A stretch of 64,000 nt of DNA, from the NCBI RefSeq assembly GCF_900110645.1, contig NZ_FOFB01000030.1, forward strand, positions 1 to 64,000. Reading direction: 5' to 3'. The DNA is from Neolewinella agarilytica. GTDB lineage: Bacteria; Bacteroidota; Bacteroidia; Chitinophagales; Saprospiraceae. Made by a program: the position numbers and the translations under genes. The notes beneath the pieces were generated by a model. It was not told where the DNA came from. It did not search any database and saw only the letters and a list, made by a program, of their open reading frames with translations. Below, piece after piece: positions 46,043 through 54,516 of this stretch (its first letter is position 1; the number at the start of each line of letters is the position of its first letter).

Positions 46043-46837
46043 CTACCGCTCCAACCACCCCAGCACCGCCCGCCGCCGCGCTCCGTAGTCAGGGTCGTCG
46101 ATGGGGATAGCCTGAAAAGTGGCTTTGGCAGTAGCCAGGTCACCGGTTTTCAGCTGTGCCAGGCCGAGGTAGTACTGGCCGTCCGTTTGGAAGCTGGTGT
46201 TGCCTTCGGCGAGTTCGCGGAAGATGGCCATGGCTTCGTCGGTCCGCTCCGTTTCCAGGGCGGCGATGCCGCGCGCCAGGCGGGCTTCGTTGTCCTCCGG
46301 GCGTTCCCGGAGGTAGTTGGTCAGTTCGTTGTAGGCGGCGGCGTAGTCGCCGCCATTAAAGGCCGTCTCCGCCGCCTGAGCCGAAGAAACCACCTCACTG
46401 CTTTTTTCCGTCAGGTATACCGGCTGATAGCTGGCAAACTGTCGGTAAGGGTCTTCCCCGATGCCCGCAAAAGGGTTCCAGAGCATCAGCACCAGCACTA
46501 CCGCAGCAGCTACGCTCGCTACCGCCCACCAGGTGCGTCGCCGCATGGGGCGAATCCTGGCTTCAGGCGCTTCTTTTGCCACTTCCTTTTCCGGTGGAGC
46601 GTTCTCCGCCGGGCTCTCAGATGCGGCAAAATGCGCCGCAGCCAACTCCGCCATCTTCGCGTCCAGATCCGGCCGCAGGGCTTCTGAGCGCAGGAAGGTC
46701 ATTTCCTGCCGTCGGTCCCGCAAAGCTGCTTTCAGCCCGGGGTCACGAGGCAGCCGATCCTCGAACGCCTGAAATTCTTCATTTGTCAGTTCACCAGCCA
46801 GGTAGCGGCTGATGAGCACGTCGTCTTCTTCCCTCAT
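46043..46837 (-). CDS. Probable anti-sigma factor with transmembrane helix and periplasmic TPRs
   Basis: 264 residues. The N-terminal SRYLAGELTNEEFQAFEDRLPRDPGLKAAL resembles anti-sigma domains of the zf-HC2/RsiW type without zinc ligands. A single transmembrane helix (about 104-122, WWAVASVAAAVVLVLMLW) is followed by about 140 residues of TPR (AAYNELTNYLRERPEDNEAR, GQYYLGLAQLKTGDLATAKATF). The start overlaps the sigma stop as ATGA, so the two are probably translationally coupled. Inferred role: hold the sigma factor at the membrane and sense a periplasmic state through the TPRs, perhaps by contact with the TPR-CHAT protein. Confidence 0.8.
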   Translation of the reverse strand: MREEDDVLISRYLAGELTNEEFQAFEDRLPRDPGLKAALRDRRQEMTFLRSEALRPDLDAKMAELAAAHFAASESPAENAPPEKEVAKEAPEARIRPMRRRTWWAVASVAAAVVLVLMLWNPFAGIGEDPYRQFASYQPVYLTEKSSEVVSSAQAAETAFNGGDYAAAYNELTNYLRERPEDNEARLARGIAALETERTDEAMAIFRELAEGNTSFQTDGQYYLGLAQLKTGDLATAKATFQAIPIDDPDYGARRRAVLGWLER

Positions 46838-47406
46838 GACAATACACCTTTATTGCTCTCATACAAAGTCCGCCACCGCTCTCCGCAGGCGTGGCGCCGG
46901 CGGTAGACTGTACTTGCGCTGGTCATCTCTAATTTCTTAGCAATGTCCGCACCCGGCATTCCGGTGGCCAGCAGCCGCAACAGCTGCTGACATAATTCGC
47001 TTAACTGCACAAAGGCTTCGCGCATTTGGCGCTGACGGAGGTCTTCTTCTTCCACCGCTTCCAGCATCTCATGCACATTCCCTTCAGGCTCTGATTGCAC
47101 CGGAGCTAAAGACCTTACCTCCGCCTCCCGCTTTTTTTTTCGCAAATGATATAACCACTTGTTTTGGCATATTCGAAACAGTAAGGCTCCTAGTGGGCAG
47201 GTCAATACAAAGTTAACGTCATTAGCCTTCTGATGCAGGGCAATGATGCCTTCCTGAAACACATCCTGTGCATCAGCCAGGCTTCCGCTGTTTTTAGTGA
47301 TCCAGCTGGTAATCGTTGCCGCATTGTTGCGGTAGACATCATCCAGGACGGAAAAATTTCCGCCCCGCAGCGCCAGAATCAAATCGTGATCGGGGTGTGG
47401 GGACAT
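46834..47406 (-). CDS. ECF-like sigma-70 family factor
   Basis: 190 residues from the ATG at 47404-47406 (MSPHPDHD); in-frame ATGs at 47433 and 47463 could extend it. Sigma2-like part: LRGGNFSVLDDVYRNNAATITSWI, then DAQDVFQEGIIALHQKA and LFRICQNKWLYHLRKKKR. Sigma4-like part: LCQQLLRLLATGMPGADIAKKLEMTSASTVYRRRHACGERW, a helix-turn-helix. Short, ECF-like, without the usual extra domains. First gene of the protease operon. It presumably directs RNA polymerase to this operon or to other envelope genes; targets unknown. Confidence 0.88.
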   Translation of the reverse strand: MSPHPDHDLILALRGGNFSVLDDVYRNNAATITSWITKNSGSLADAQDVFQEGIIALHQKANDVNFVLTCPLGALLFRICQNKWLYHLRKKKREAEVRSLAPVQSEPEGNVHEMLEAVEEEDLRQRQMREAFVQLSELCQQLLRLLATGMPGADIAKKLEMTSASTVYRRRHACGERWRTLYESNKGVLS

Positions 47407-47611
47407 AGCCTGACAAGTATACGTTAATTCCATCGATAAAGAAACAGGCAAAAAATGAAGCAACTGAAATTGATCGACTCCCCGAGCTCACAACGCATAA
47501 CCCTTTGCCCTCAAGGACCAAAAAAGGAGTCAGACTCAATAGCTCAGACGATATGACCACTTTAAGCGTACAGAGACCAAATAAATAATTAAAAAGTTAA
47601 CATTTTTGCTA

Positions 47612-47660
47612 TTTGACACCAAATAAGTGTCAAAAATATCACTTTTTAGCCCTAACTTTG
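47612..47660 (+). promoter_or_regulatory. Promoter and inverted repeat before the propeller-like gene
   Basis: TAACTTTG at 47653-47660 fits the -7 box. An inverted repeat TTTGACAC (47612-47619) / GTGTCAAA (47627-47634) lies where the -33 region is expected and could be an operator. The 255-315-base spacer is shared with the divergent sigma operon and is strongly AT-rich around 47570-47650. Confidence 0.5.
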
Positions 47661-47721
47661 CCTTATCGGAAGGGGAAACACTCTTTCAACATCGATTCAA
47701 ATTCATTCTAATCCTACTCAT

Positions 47722-49527
47722 ATGCGCTATTTCTTTACCTTACTTACCCTTTGTCTGGGAGTAACCCTTTCCGCACAGGCGGAGCAGTTTGTCGACTCCG
47801 TCAACCTCAACGGCTTACCGCTCCAGATTCTTCTGGAGGACGTCACCAGCACCCCCATCGTTATCCAACAGTACAGCTTCGTGGGCCTCAACCCCATGAA
47901 CGGAGACTCCCTCTGGTCCGTCGAGCGAAAAGCTCTGTCGGGCATTGCTCAAAAAATGAGCGACGACCATGACGAAGCAACTGATGTGGTTGACATTCCG
48001 GACGTTCCCTACATCTTTGTAAACGGCGTTTTAGTGGACGTTCGATCAGGGGAAAAACTCATTGACGAGTCAGAGAACGTCAAGCTTTTCCGGGCCAGCT
48101 ATTTCTTTGAAGAGGAAGGGGTGTGTCTCATTGAGGTAAGCCTGAAGGGAGGCATCCGGCTCTATGCCTTCGAAGTCGCCTCCGGCAAGCGGATGATGGC
48201 TGTTGAGACGGATCTGAAGCCAGGCCTGGACAACCTGGCCGGCAACAGAGCTGCCGAATCGGGCAAAGATCCCGTTATCCTCGATCGGGACAACATCCTC
48301 TACTACGATGCTCAAAACCTTTACCACATTGACCTCGCTGCGGGCAAGATCAACTGGAAATATGACGGCAAGGTCTATGACTCCCGCGTCGTAAACGACG
48401 GCAAAAACCTGCTGCTGCTCTTCCCTCCGGGGCTGATCTCTTTGGCCGACTATGGCAAAGAGTTTCACCTCCTGGACATGGTAACGGGAGAACCACTGAC
48501 CAAAAAACGCGTCAAACTGGATGGAGCCGTCAAGACCATCGAACCCTACGACGGAGGCCTGGCCATTGTGCACACCAAAGGGATGAACATCTTTGATTAT
48601 GACGACAGTGGAGAAGGCCGCTGGAGCAAGGATTTTGCCGAAGGCGGCATCTCTTCCTTCGAGGTGACCAACGGTGAAATGGCCATCTACTACAAGAACA
48701 AGAAGATGATGGTTGACCCCGCCACGGGAAAGGCTAAAACGAAAAAACCCGAAAAGCTCGACCGGGAACCTTACGCTGGAGCAGCCCCGAAAGCAGTGTT
48801 TGACTTTGCGGGTAAAGAGGTAAAAATGTGGGGCTCTAACAAGATCGAAATCGATGGTGAGCAGATTTTCTTCTCTCAGATTGCCTTTGACGCCGCCAGG
48901 AAAATGATCGTTACGGCTAAGGTAAACGAAACCAATGCCAACCTGAAAAAGGAGGTCTACTACTACGACTTTGAGGCTTACGACATCACAACCAAGTCTA
49001 AGGTGACCATGGAAGGCCGCTTTGCCTTCTCTTCTGGCATGGCCGAGTTGGAGGTCATCGGCGACCGGGTGATTGCTTACAGCCATGACGGACTGACCAT
49101 TCTTACGGCAAACCTTGAATTCGGTGAGCTCGTGCATGACGTTACCTACAAATTCAACGCTATCCAGCGGAAAGGTGCCAAGACGGCGAAAAGAATTGGC
49201 CGGCTTCTTGGTGGCAGTTCCGACGAAGAGGATTTGACCGAAGTACCTGGTTACCTCAAGGGAGATTATGTCTTTTACAATGAAGCAAAAGCGGAAGGAT
49301 TTGCGCCAGCGGTATATCCTGCCTCGCCCGCCAAGGTCCATGTTCTGCTGGGCACCCCCGTTACCCAGAAATACAGAATGCCACTGCTGGCGGTATTTGA
49401 AAAGGCCAGCGGAGAATTCGTGATGCAGGATCGAATGATCTATGATAATGCCCAGTTTACGCTGGACCCGGAGAAAAACCAGGTGTACGTCATCCACGGC
49501 AAGAGCATCCGTTGGTATAGATTCTAA
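47722..49527 (+). CDS. Secreted PQQ-propeller-like protein of unknown function
   Basis: 601 residues with signal peptide MRYFFTLLTLCLGVTLSAQ. Repeated units of the kind DIPDVPYIFVNGVLVDVRSGEKL, LYAFEVASGKRMMAVET, LYYDAQNLYHIDLAAGKINWKYDG, FHLLDMVTGEPL and GEMAIYYKNKKMMVDPATGK look like degenerate PQQ/WD-like propeller blades. No catalytic motif, lipobox or type IX sorting domain is seen, so it is probably periplasmic. It is transcribed divergently from the sigma/protease operon and could be co-regulated, which is a guess. A 493-codon open antisense frame is a shadow. Confidence 0.72.
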   Translation: MRYFFTLLTLCLGVTLSAQAEQFVDSVNLNGLPLQILLEDVTSTPIVIQQYSFVGLNPMNGDSLWSVERKALSGIAQKMSDDHDEATDVVDIPDVPYIFVNGVLVDVRSGEKLIDESENVKLFRASYFFEEEGVCLIEVSLKGGIRLYAFEVASGKRMMAVETDLKPGLDNLAGNRAAESGKDPVILDRDNILYYDAQNLYHIDLAAGKINWKYDGKVYDSRVVNDGKNLLLLFPPGLISLADYGKEFHLLDMVTGEPLTKKRVKLDGAVKTIEPYDGGLAIVHTKGMNIFDYDDSGEGRWSKDFAEGGISSFEVTNGEMAIYYKNKKMMVDPATGKAKTKKPEKLDREPYAGAAPKAVFDFAGKEVKMWGSNKIEIDGEQIFFSQIAFDAARKMIVTAKVNETNANLKKEVYYYDFEAYDITTKSKVTMEGRFAFSSGMAELEVIGDRVIAYSHDGLTILTANLEFGELVHDVTYKFNAIQRKGAKTAKRIGRLLGGSSDEEDLTEVPGYLKGDYVFYNEAKAEGFAPAVYPASPAKVHVLLGTPVTQKYRMPLLAVFEKASGEFVMQDRMIYDNAQFTLDPEKNQVYVIHGKSIRWYRF

Positions 49528-49563
49528 TCCGCTTCCTGCCGTGCCGGCCAAACGTGAAGTGTA

Positions 49564-49643
49564 GGGCGCGGCCGCAGGTGCAGGGGAAGGTTGAGGGGCA
49601 ACAAAGCTCTTTAATCTTCCCCTTGCACCTGCGGCCTCGCCCC
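49564..49643. repeat. Inverted pair of dispersed GC-rich elements (REPIN-like), 80 bp
   Basis: The left copy begins GGGCGCGGCCGCAGGTGCA (49564); the right copy (49616-49643) is its reverse complement with one change and an extra base. The arms extend over GGGGAAG / CTTCCCC and enclose about 25 bases. The left copy goes on with AGGTTGAGGGGC, shared with the right copy of the 60.4-kb pair, so the two doublets are related beyond the core. Confidence 0.88.
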
Positions 49644-49690
49644 GTATAACCTCCTCCCTAAAAATGGATTAAAGTCCTCGCAACAGTCCC

Positions 49691-52600
49691 TTATCTCCGC
49701 ATCTTGTCTTCCTGAAAGACCCGATCCAGATATCCGACGAGCTGGTCGGCATTTTTCCGGTCAAAACACATCGGCGGTTTGATTTTAATCACGTTTTCAT
49801 CCGGCCCGTCGGTACTCATCAGGAAGCCAAGTTCGCGCATGCGCTCCTTTAGATATTTGGCTTCTTTCACTGCTGAATGGTAGCCTCCACGATGAAGGGA
49901 ATGAGGCGCAGCCGCAGGTGCAGGGGTAGGTCGAACCAGCTCGAAGCCGAGGAACAAACCTTCCCCACGGACGTCGCCGATCAGGGGATGCTGCTCCGCC
50001 AGTTGGTGCAGCAGTGTTTTGAGGTAGCTACCGGTCTCGTGGGCGTGTTCCATTAACCCTTCGGAACGAACGACATCCAGCACCGCGCGGCCAGCCGCGC
50101 AGCTCACCGGGTTACCGCCGAAGGTATTGAAGTACTCCATGCCGTTGGCAAAGTTAGCGGCTACTTCGGGGGTGCAGACGACGGCACCCAGCGGGTGCCC
50201 GTTGCCCAGCGGCTTACCGATGGTGACGATGTCTGGCACCACGCCCTGCCCTTCGAATCCCCACCAGTGGGCTCCGACCCGGCCTACGCCGACCTGAACC
50301 TCATCGCTGATACACAGCCCGCCGTGAGCCCGGACACTGGCATAAACCTCTTTCAGGTAACCCTTCGGAAGCGGAATCTGTCCGCCGCAACTCATAATAC
50401 TCTCGCAGATAAAGCCGCCATACTTTTTGCCTTCACCTTCCGCCTCAACTATGGCCCTTGCGGCATAAGCAGCGTAGTCCTTACCCGGTGTAGCGGAGCC
50501 TTGGTGGAGTCCCCTAAAGACATCCGGCATCGGCAATACTGTGGTTTGGGGCGGCGCGCCCTGCCCGCCCTTACCGTTGAATTTATAGTCGGAGACATCA
50601 ATCGTCCGCCCCGTATTACCGTGGTAACCGACCTCAACGGCGAGCATATTGCGGGTGCCCGACCAGTTCTCACACATCCGCAGGGCCAGCTCGTTGGCCT
50701 CGCTGCCGGAATTGACGAAGTGGACCACGGAGAGCCCGGGCGGCATCGTAGCCGTCAGCTCTTCGGCGAAAGCCAGAATATTCTCGTGCAGGTAACGGCT
50801 GTTCGTGTTGAGTACCGCTGCCTGCCGCTGGATGGCCTCTACCACCTTCGGATGCTCATGCCCAACGTGGGCGACGTTGTTGACAGTGTCCAGATAACGA
50901 CGGCCGCTGGTGTCATAGAGATATTGCTTACTTCCGCGGACTATGTGCAGGGGATGAGCGTAGGAGACGGAGAGGCCGTAGCCCAGTTGATTTTTGCGCT
51001 TTTGGAGGAGAGCGCTCCCCTTCGCCCCCCGAGAATCAATCGGAGAATTTGCAAAGCGAAAAGGGTATGGAGAGAGGTTAAAAAAGGCCAATGGATCCGG
51101 GCAAATATTCAGCCAGGTTTCCGCCTCTTCCGGGAAGGCCACACCCGGGAAGTCTCCCACGTAACCCAACATATCCGTCATGACCTGAAAGTGGAGGTGC
51201 GGCGGCCAGCCGCCGTTTTCGTAGTCAGCGCCAAACCTGGCGATTTCGTCTCCTGCCTGCACCTGTCCCGTAGTACTGCGGGACCCAAATTTGTCTAAGC
51301 TATCCTCAGAAAGATGGCCATAGAGCGTATAAAACCGCTGCCCATTTACCTCGTGTTCCAGGATAATCGTCGGGCCGTAGGTACCGGGGTTCGGATCGAT
51401 GGCGACGCTGTGCACCACGCCATCGAAAGGAGCATAAACCGGCGTGCCCGCCGGCCCCCAAACGTCGAGTCCCAAATGCGTCGTTCGCCAGCGCGGGCCG
51501 TAGTTGCCTTCCTGAGCGTAAGCGTCGGTGGTGTAAATGGGCCGCACTTCGCCGTAGCCGCCGATGCCGAAATCGGCGTCATTGTCCTCCAGCATCCGCC
51601 GGATGTGCGTCGTAAAGCGCCCCAGGTCTTCAAAGTTAGCGTTGTTTCCCAAGTCCAGGCTACCGACGGAAAGATCCATTGTCATAAGCTGCTTACCCGC
51701 CAGAGCAACAATTGAATGGGGAGGTTTGGTGAACTTCAGTGGTGATACTGAACCGCCGAACAGCACCCGTGCCAGTTCCGGCGGGACGGTACGCAGTTTC
51801 CTGAGCAATGCCCAGGCTGGCGCAGCGGAAACCTGCAAATAGGCATTCTCCGGTTCCCGATGCAGGTTCTCCGCTGCGGTAGCCACGGTGAGCAATAGCC
51901 GCCCGATGATGAGGTCAAAAAGGACGCTGATCTCTTCCTCCTCAAGGGGAAATACTTCCTGATATCCCCTGACCACCTCTGCCATTCCGCCAAGGGGATC
52001 GGGCAGATGCATGCCTGCGTAGGCGCAGGTAACGGCCAGCTCACAGACTGTAGGGGCGTACATCGCATCGCCAAAGTCAATGACGCCGGAGATGTGCCCC
52101 TCGTCGTCAACCAGCAGATTCTGCTCGTGGGCGTCCTGATAGTTAATGCCGTAGCGGAGGTCTTTGATCTTAGGTAAGGCATCCCGCTCAAAGCGGTCCC
52201 AGAAGAAGTTGGCGAGTTCCCTTTCCTCTTCGCTCAGAAACTTTGCCAGGTGGCGGTAATCGCTACTGCTGGCCGGGTTCCACTTGTAGACCGTAGGTGT
52301 GGCCGGGTGGCTGAAGTCTGACAGCGCCGCGCTGAGCCGGCCGGCGGTTCGCCCCCATTCATGGCGGAGGCTTTTGGTTCTGGGGTTGAGCTCGTCGAGC
52401 ATCCGGCCGGAGACCCAGCTTTGGAGCCGGAGAAGACGTCCTTCGGGAAGTTCAACGATCTCACCGATGGGGGTCGGTGTCTGGAAAGGAAGTTCTTTTG
52501 CCGCCAGATGCTGCATGATCGCCGCCTCGAAGTCGATGGCAGAACGATCTGCGCCAGGGGCAGATATTTTGAGGGTGTAGCGATGGCTCTCAGCGTCAGT

Positions 52601-52714
52601 AATGCGGTAATTGAGGTCGACTTCCCCGGCTAATGGTTTGACCTCAGCAGGAACAACACCGAAATGGTCAGCGGCAAGTTGATGGATCGATTCCGGGGTG
52701 TAATGGTGGCGCAT
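49691..52714 (-). CDS. Three-domain fusion: APH-type kinase, M23 peptidase, class III PLP aminotransferase/phospholyase
   Basis: 1007 residues from the ATG at 52712-52714; longer frames read into a repeat. Residues 1-320 are an aminoglycoside/choline-kinase-like domain with [11 protein letters not shown] (D194, N199) and VIDFGD (D213). Residues about 390-550 are an M23 metallopeptidase-like domain with all zinc ligands: H413-x3-D417, H467 and H506-L-H508. Residues about 580-1007 are a class III aminotransferase fold with [23 protein letters not shown] and the PLP lysine in GKPLGNG. The end domains match the kinase plus phospho-lyase chemistry known for ethanolamine phosphate and hydroxylysine phosphate. 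No signal peptide, so the peptidase-like domain is probably cytoplasmic or has another role. The copy of the dispersed element at 49904-49926 is read as T-P-A-P-A-A-A-P. Confidence 0.9.
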   Translation of the reverse strand: MRHHYTPESIHQLAADHFGVVPAEVKPLAGEVDLNYRITDAESHRYTLKISAPGADRSAIDFEAAIMQHLAAKELPFQTPTPIGEIVELPEGRLLRLQSWVSGRMLDELNPRTKSLRHEWGRTAGRLSAALSDFSHPATPTVYKWNPASSSDYRHLAKFLSEEERELANFFWDRFERDALPKIKDLRYGINYQDAHEQNLLVDDEGHISGVIDFGDAMYAPTVCELAVTCAYAGMHLPDPLGGMAEVVRGYQEVFPLEEEEISVLFDLIIGRLLLTVATAAENLHREPENAYLQVSAAPAWALLRKLRTVPPELARVLFGGSVSPLKFTKPPHSIVALAGKQLMTMDLSVGSLDLGNNANFEDLGRFTTHIRRMLEDNDADFGIGGYGEVRPIYTTDAYAQEGNYGPRWRTTHLGLDVWGPAGTPVYAPFDGVVHSVAIDPNPGTYGPTIILEHEVNGQRFYTLYGHLSEDSLDKFGSRSTTGQVQAGDEIARFGADYENGGWPPHLHFQVMTDMLGYVGDFPGVAFPEEAETWLNICPDPLAFFNLSPYPFRFANSPIDSRGAKGSALLQKRKNQLGYGLSVSYAHPLHIVRGSKQYLYDTSGRRYLDTVNNVAHVGHEHPKVVEAIQRQAAVLNTNSRYLHENILAFAEELTATMPPGLSVVHFVNSGSEANELALRMCENWSGTRNMLAVEVGYHGNTGRTIDVSDYKFNGKGGQGAPPQTTVLPMPDVFRGLHQGSATPGKDYAAYAARAIVEAEGEGKKYGGFICESIMSCGGQIPLPKGYLKEVYASVRAHGGLCISDEVQVGVGRVGAHWWGFEGQGVVPDIVTIGKPLGNGHPLGAVVCTPEVAANFANGMEYFNTFGGNPVSCAAGRAVLDVVRSEGLMEHAHETGSYLKTLLHQLAEQHPLIGDVRGEGLFLGFELVRPTPAPAAAPHSLHRGGYHSAVKEAKYLKERMRELGFLMSTDGPDENVIKIKPPMCFDRKNADQLVGYLDRVFQEDKMRR
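49904..49926 (+). repeat. Dispersed GC-rich element inside the fusion gene
   Basis: AGGCGCAGCCGCAGGTGCAG, two changes from consensus; on the coding strand it is read as P-A-P-A-A-A-P in a C-terminal surface loop of the aminotransferase domain. Confidence 0.7.
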
Positions 52715-52721
52715 AGCGGGT

Positions 52722-52809
52722 GTTTGTACCGCTGGCTTCAGCCAGCGTTTTCCTGATTTCGCCGACTGATCGCCCCAGGCAGACGCGAAGCGCACTCGGC
52801 GGTACAAAC
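52722..52809. repeat. Nested inverted repeat between the fusion gene and a small membrane gene
   Basis: Outer arms GTTTGTACCGC (52722-52732) and its exact complement (52799-52809) enclose an inner stem CGCTGGCT-TC-AGCCAGCG (52730-52747). It ends exactly at the stop codon of the gene at 52810. It might be a small insertion element or a transcript end. Confidence 0.75.
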
Positions 52810-53052
52810 CTACTCTTTCTTCGCTTCTTTGCGGGCTTTCCAGCGGGCGTTTTTGCGTTCTATGTAGGTCTCCGACCTTTCGGTCGACCAGGCAACAAAT
52901 GCACCAGCTACGAGCCATATCGCTAAATTCCAGAACCAGGGAGCCCTTCCACTTCCTGCAGAGGTAGTTCCGATAAGAAAATGGTCAAGTAAAAACATGC
53001 TAAGCCCGAAATAAAGAGCAGAGAAGATAACTTTTTTCGAAGGCACTTTCAT
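52810..53052 (-). CDS. Small membrane protein, unknown function
   Basis: 80 residues: two transmembrane helices (KVIFSALYFGLSMFLLDHFLI and FWNLAIWLVAGAFVAWS) and a strongly basic, charged C-terminal tail (RKNARWKARKEAKKE). Not recognised. It is divergent from the metal permease gene with the palindrome at 53099-53120 between them, so it could be in the same regulon. Short but with normal composition; probably real. Confidence 0.6.
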   Translation of the reverse strand: MKVPSKKVIFSALYFGLSMFLLDHFLIGTTSAGSGRAPWFWNLAIWLVAGAFVAWSTERSETYIERKNARWKARKEAKKE

Positions 53053-53098
53053 AACAATTGGGTTTCCCTTAAAGATAAAGAAACCAAAATTAGGATAA

Positions 53099-53120
53099 AA
53101 AGTTAGACTAGTCTAACTTT
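53099..53120. promoter_or_regulatory. 22-bp perfect palindrome, probable DtxR/MntR-type box
   Basis: Core AGTTAGACTAGTCTAACT, extended by two A/T pairs to perfect symmetry. It lies between the small membrane gene and a metal permease that carries its own DtxR-like domain. The TTAGACTAGTCTAA half-sites resemble known DtxR/MntR operators. Confidence 0.75.
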
Positions 53121-53184
53121 GAGATTGAAACTAAACTTTAAGCCACACACTGCTTCGTAGCTGGAAACTCGGAGCAGGAGTTAC

Positions 53185-54474
53185 TTGACCCAGATACGCA
53201 TGACTGAATCCTCCTTATTTGAAATCTTATCCGAAGTATGGGCCATACGGGCCATCGTTGCTTCCAGCATGGTGGGGTTGATGTGTGGAGTTCTGGGCTG
53301 TTTCATTGTGTTGCGGAACATGTCTCTAGTTGGGGATGCGCTGGCACACGCCATTCTCCCCGGTGTAGTGGTGGCCTTTATGCTGGTGGGCTACAGCACG
53401 ATGGCCTTCTTTACCGGAGCGGTAGTGGCGGGCCTGTTGACTGCTGTTGGTATTACCTGGATTCAGCAGCGGGTAAAAACCAAGAATGACGCTGCCATCG
53501 GCATCGTATTTACGTCCATGTTCTCGCTGGGGGTTATTCTGATCTCGCACATTAGCCGCAATGACGGGGTACACCTGGACCTGAAAGACTTTTTGTTTGG
53601 CTACGCCCTGGGTGTTTCGGACACGGACCTGCTGCTTACCGGGCTCGTCATGGTGTATGTACTCCTCTCCGTAGCGGTCTTTTACCGCTATCTGTTTGCG
53701 TCTACCTTCCAGTCCGTTGTTGCCGAAACGATGGGGATCCCCGTACAGGTGCTGCACTACTTTCTGATGTTACTACTGAGTTTTGCCGTAGTAGCCAGTC
53801 TGCAAACGGTAGGCGTCATCCTTGTGGTTGCCATGCTCATTACGCCAGCGGCTACGGCCCTGCTGTTGAGCCAACGCTTAAAAGTAGTCCTCTTTATTGC
53901 TGGTGGCATCGGCATGTTATCCGCCATTTTGGGAATGATTGTAGCCGTCTGGCTCAACACGCCTCCCGGGCCGGCCATGGCGCTGGTGGCCACTGCCATC
54001 TATGGGCTAACCGTCGTCTTTTCCCCCAGCCGGGGCCTGGTGGCGAAAGCCTGGTTTCGCCGGCAACGCCGGCAACAGACCATTCGGGAAGACATCCTCA
54101 AGCGGGTCTTTCGCCAAAATCAGCGCGACGGCGTGGCGGATGCAGGTATCATTCGCGAGCAGTTAGAGCTGGGAAGCGGAGCCTGGAACAGCCAGCTGGC
54201 GCGGTTACGTACAAAGGGGCTGATGGATAAATCCGAGCTACGGTTAACCGATGCCGGGAAATTGCTGGCCCTGCGCATGGTAAGGGCTCACCGCCTCTGG
54301 GAAACCTACCTGAATAAAGAAGTGGGGCTATCCCCGGACCAAATCCACGAAGAAGCCGAGCGGCTGGAACACCTGCTTACACCGGAAATGCTCGAACGGG
54401 TGGATGAAGAGCTGGGCTATCCGGAAAGTGACCCCCACGGAAGTCGTATACCACGAGGGGAGCTGGGCGTGTAG
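53185..54474 (+). CDS. Metal ABC permease fused to a DtxR/MntR-type regulator domain
   Basis: 429 residues. The first 280 are a ZnuB/MntB/TroC-type permease with about eight helices: FEILSEVWAIRAIVASSMVGLMCGVLGCFIVLRNMSLVGDALAHAILPGVV and the later LQTVGVILVVAMLITPAATALLL. Residues about 295-420 form a winged-helix plus metal-sensing/dimerisation domain of the DtxR family: DAGIIREQLELGSGAWNSQLARLRTKGLM, LRLTDAGKLLALRMVRAHRLWETYL and LSPDQIHEEAERLEHLLTPEMLERVDEELGYPESDPHG, which contains the usual metal-ligand pattern. The start may be TTG 53185 (AGGAG four bases upstream) or ATG 53200. No ATPase or binding-protein gene is adjacent. A DtxR-like palindrome lies 65 bases upstream. Confidence 0.9.
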   Translation: MTQIRMTESSLFEILSEVWAIRAIVASSMVGLMCGVLGCFIVLRNMSLVGDALAHAILPGVVVAFMLVGYSTMAFFTGAVVAGLLTAVGITWIQQRVKTKNDAAIGIVFTSMFSLGVILISHISRNDGVHLDLKDFLFGYALGVSDTDLLLTGLVMVYVLLSVAVFYRYLFASTFQSVVAETMGIPVQVLHYFLMLLLSFAVVASLQTVGVILVVAMLITPAATALLLSQRLKVVLFIAGGIGMLSAILGMIVAVWLNTPPGPAMALVATAIYGLTVVFSPSRGLVAKAWFRRQRRQQTIREDILKRVFRQNQRDGVADAGIIREQLELGSGAWNSQLARLRTKGLMDKSELRLTDAGKLLALRMVRAHRLWETYLNKEVGLSPDQIHEEAERLEHLLTPEMLERVDEELGYPESDPHGSRIPRGELGV

Positions 54475-54516
54475 CAAAACTGCCGTATTTTGTGCCCAAT
54501 AATTTGACGTACCTCT

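Noticed and set aside
48070-49551. 493-codon antisense frame opposite the propeller-like gene
   Set aside because: The plus-strand gene has a signal peptide and coherent repeats; the antisense product has no recognisable feature and is a codon-usage shadow.
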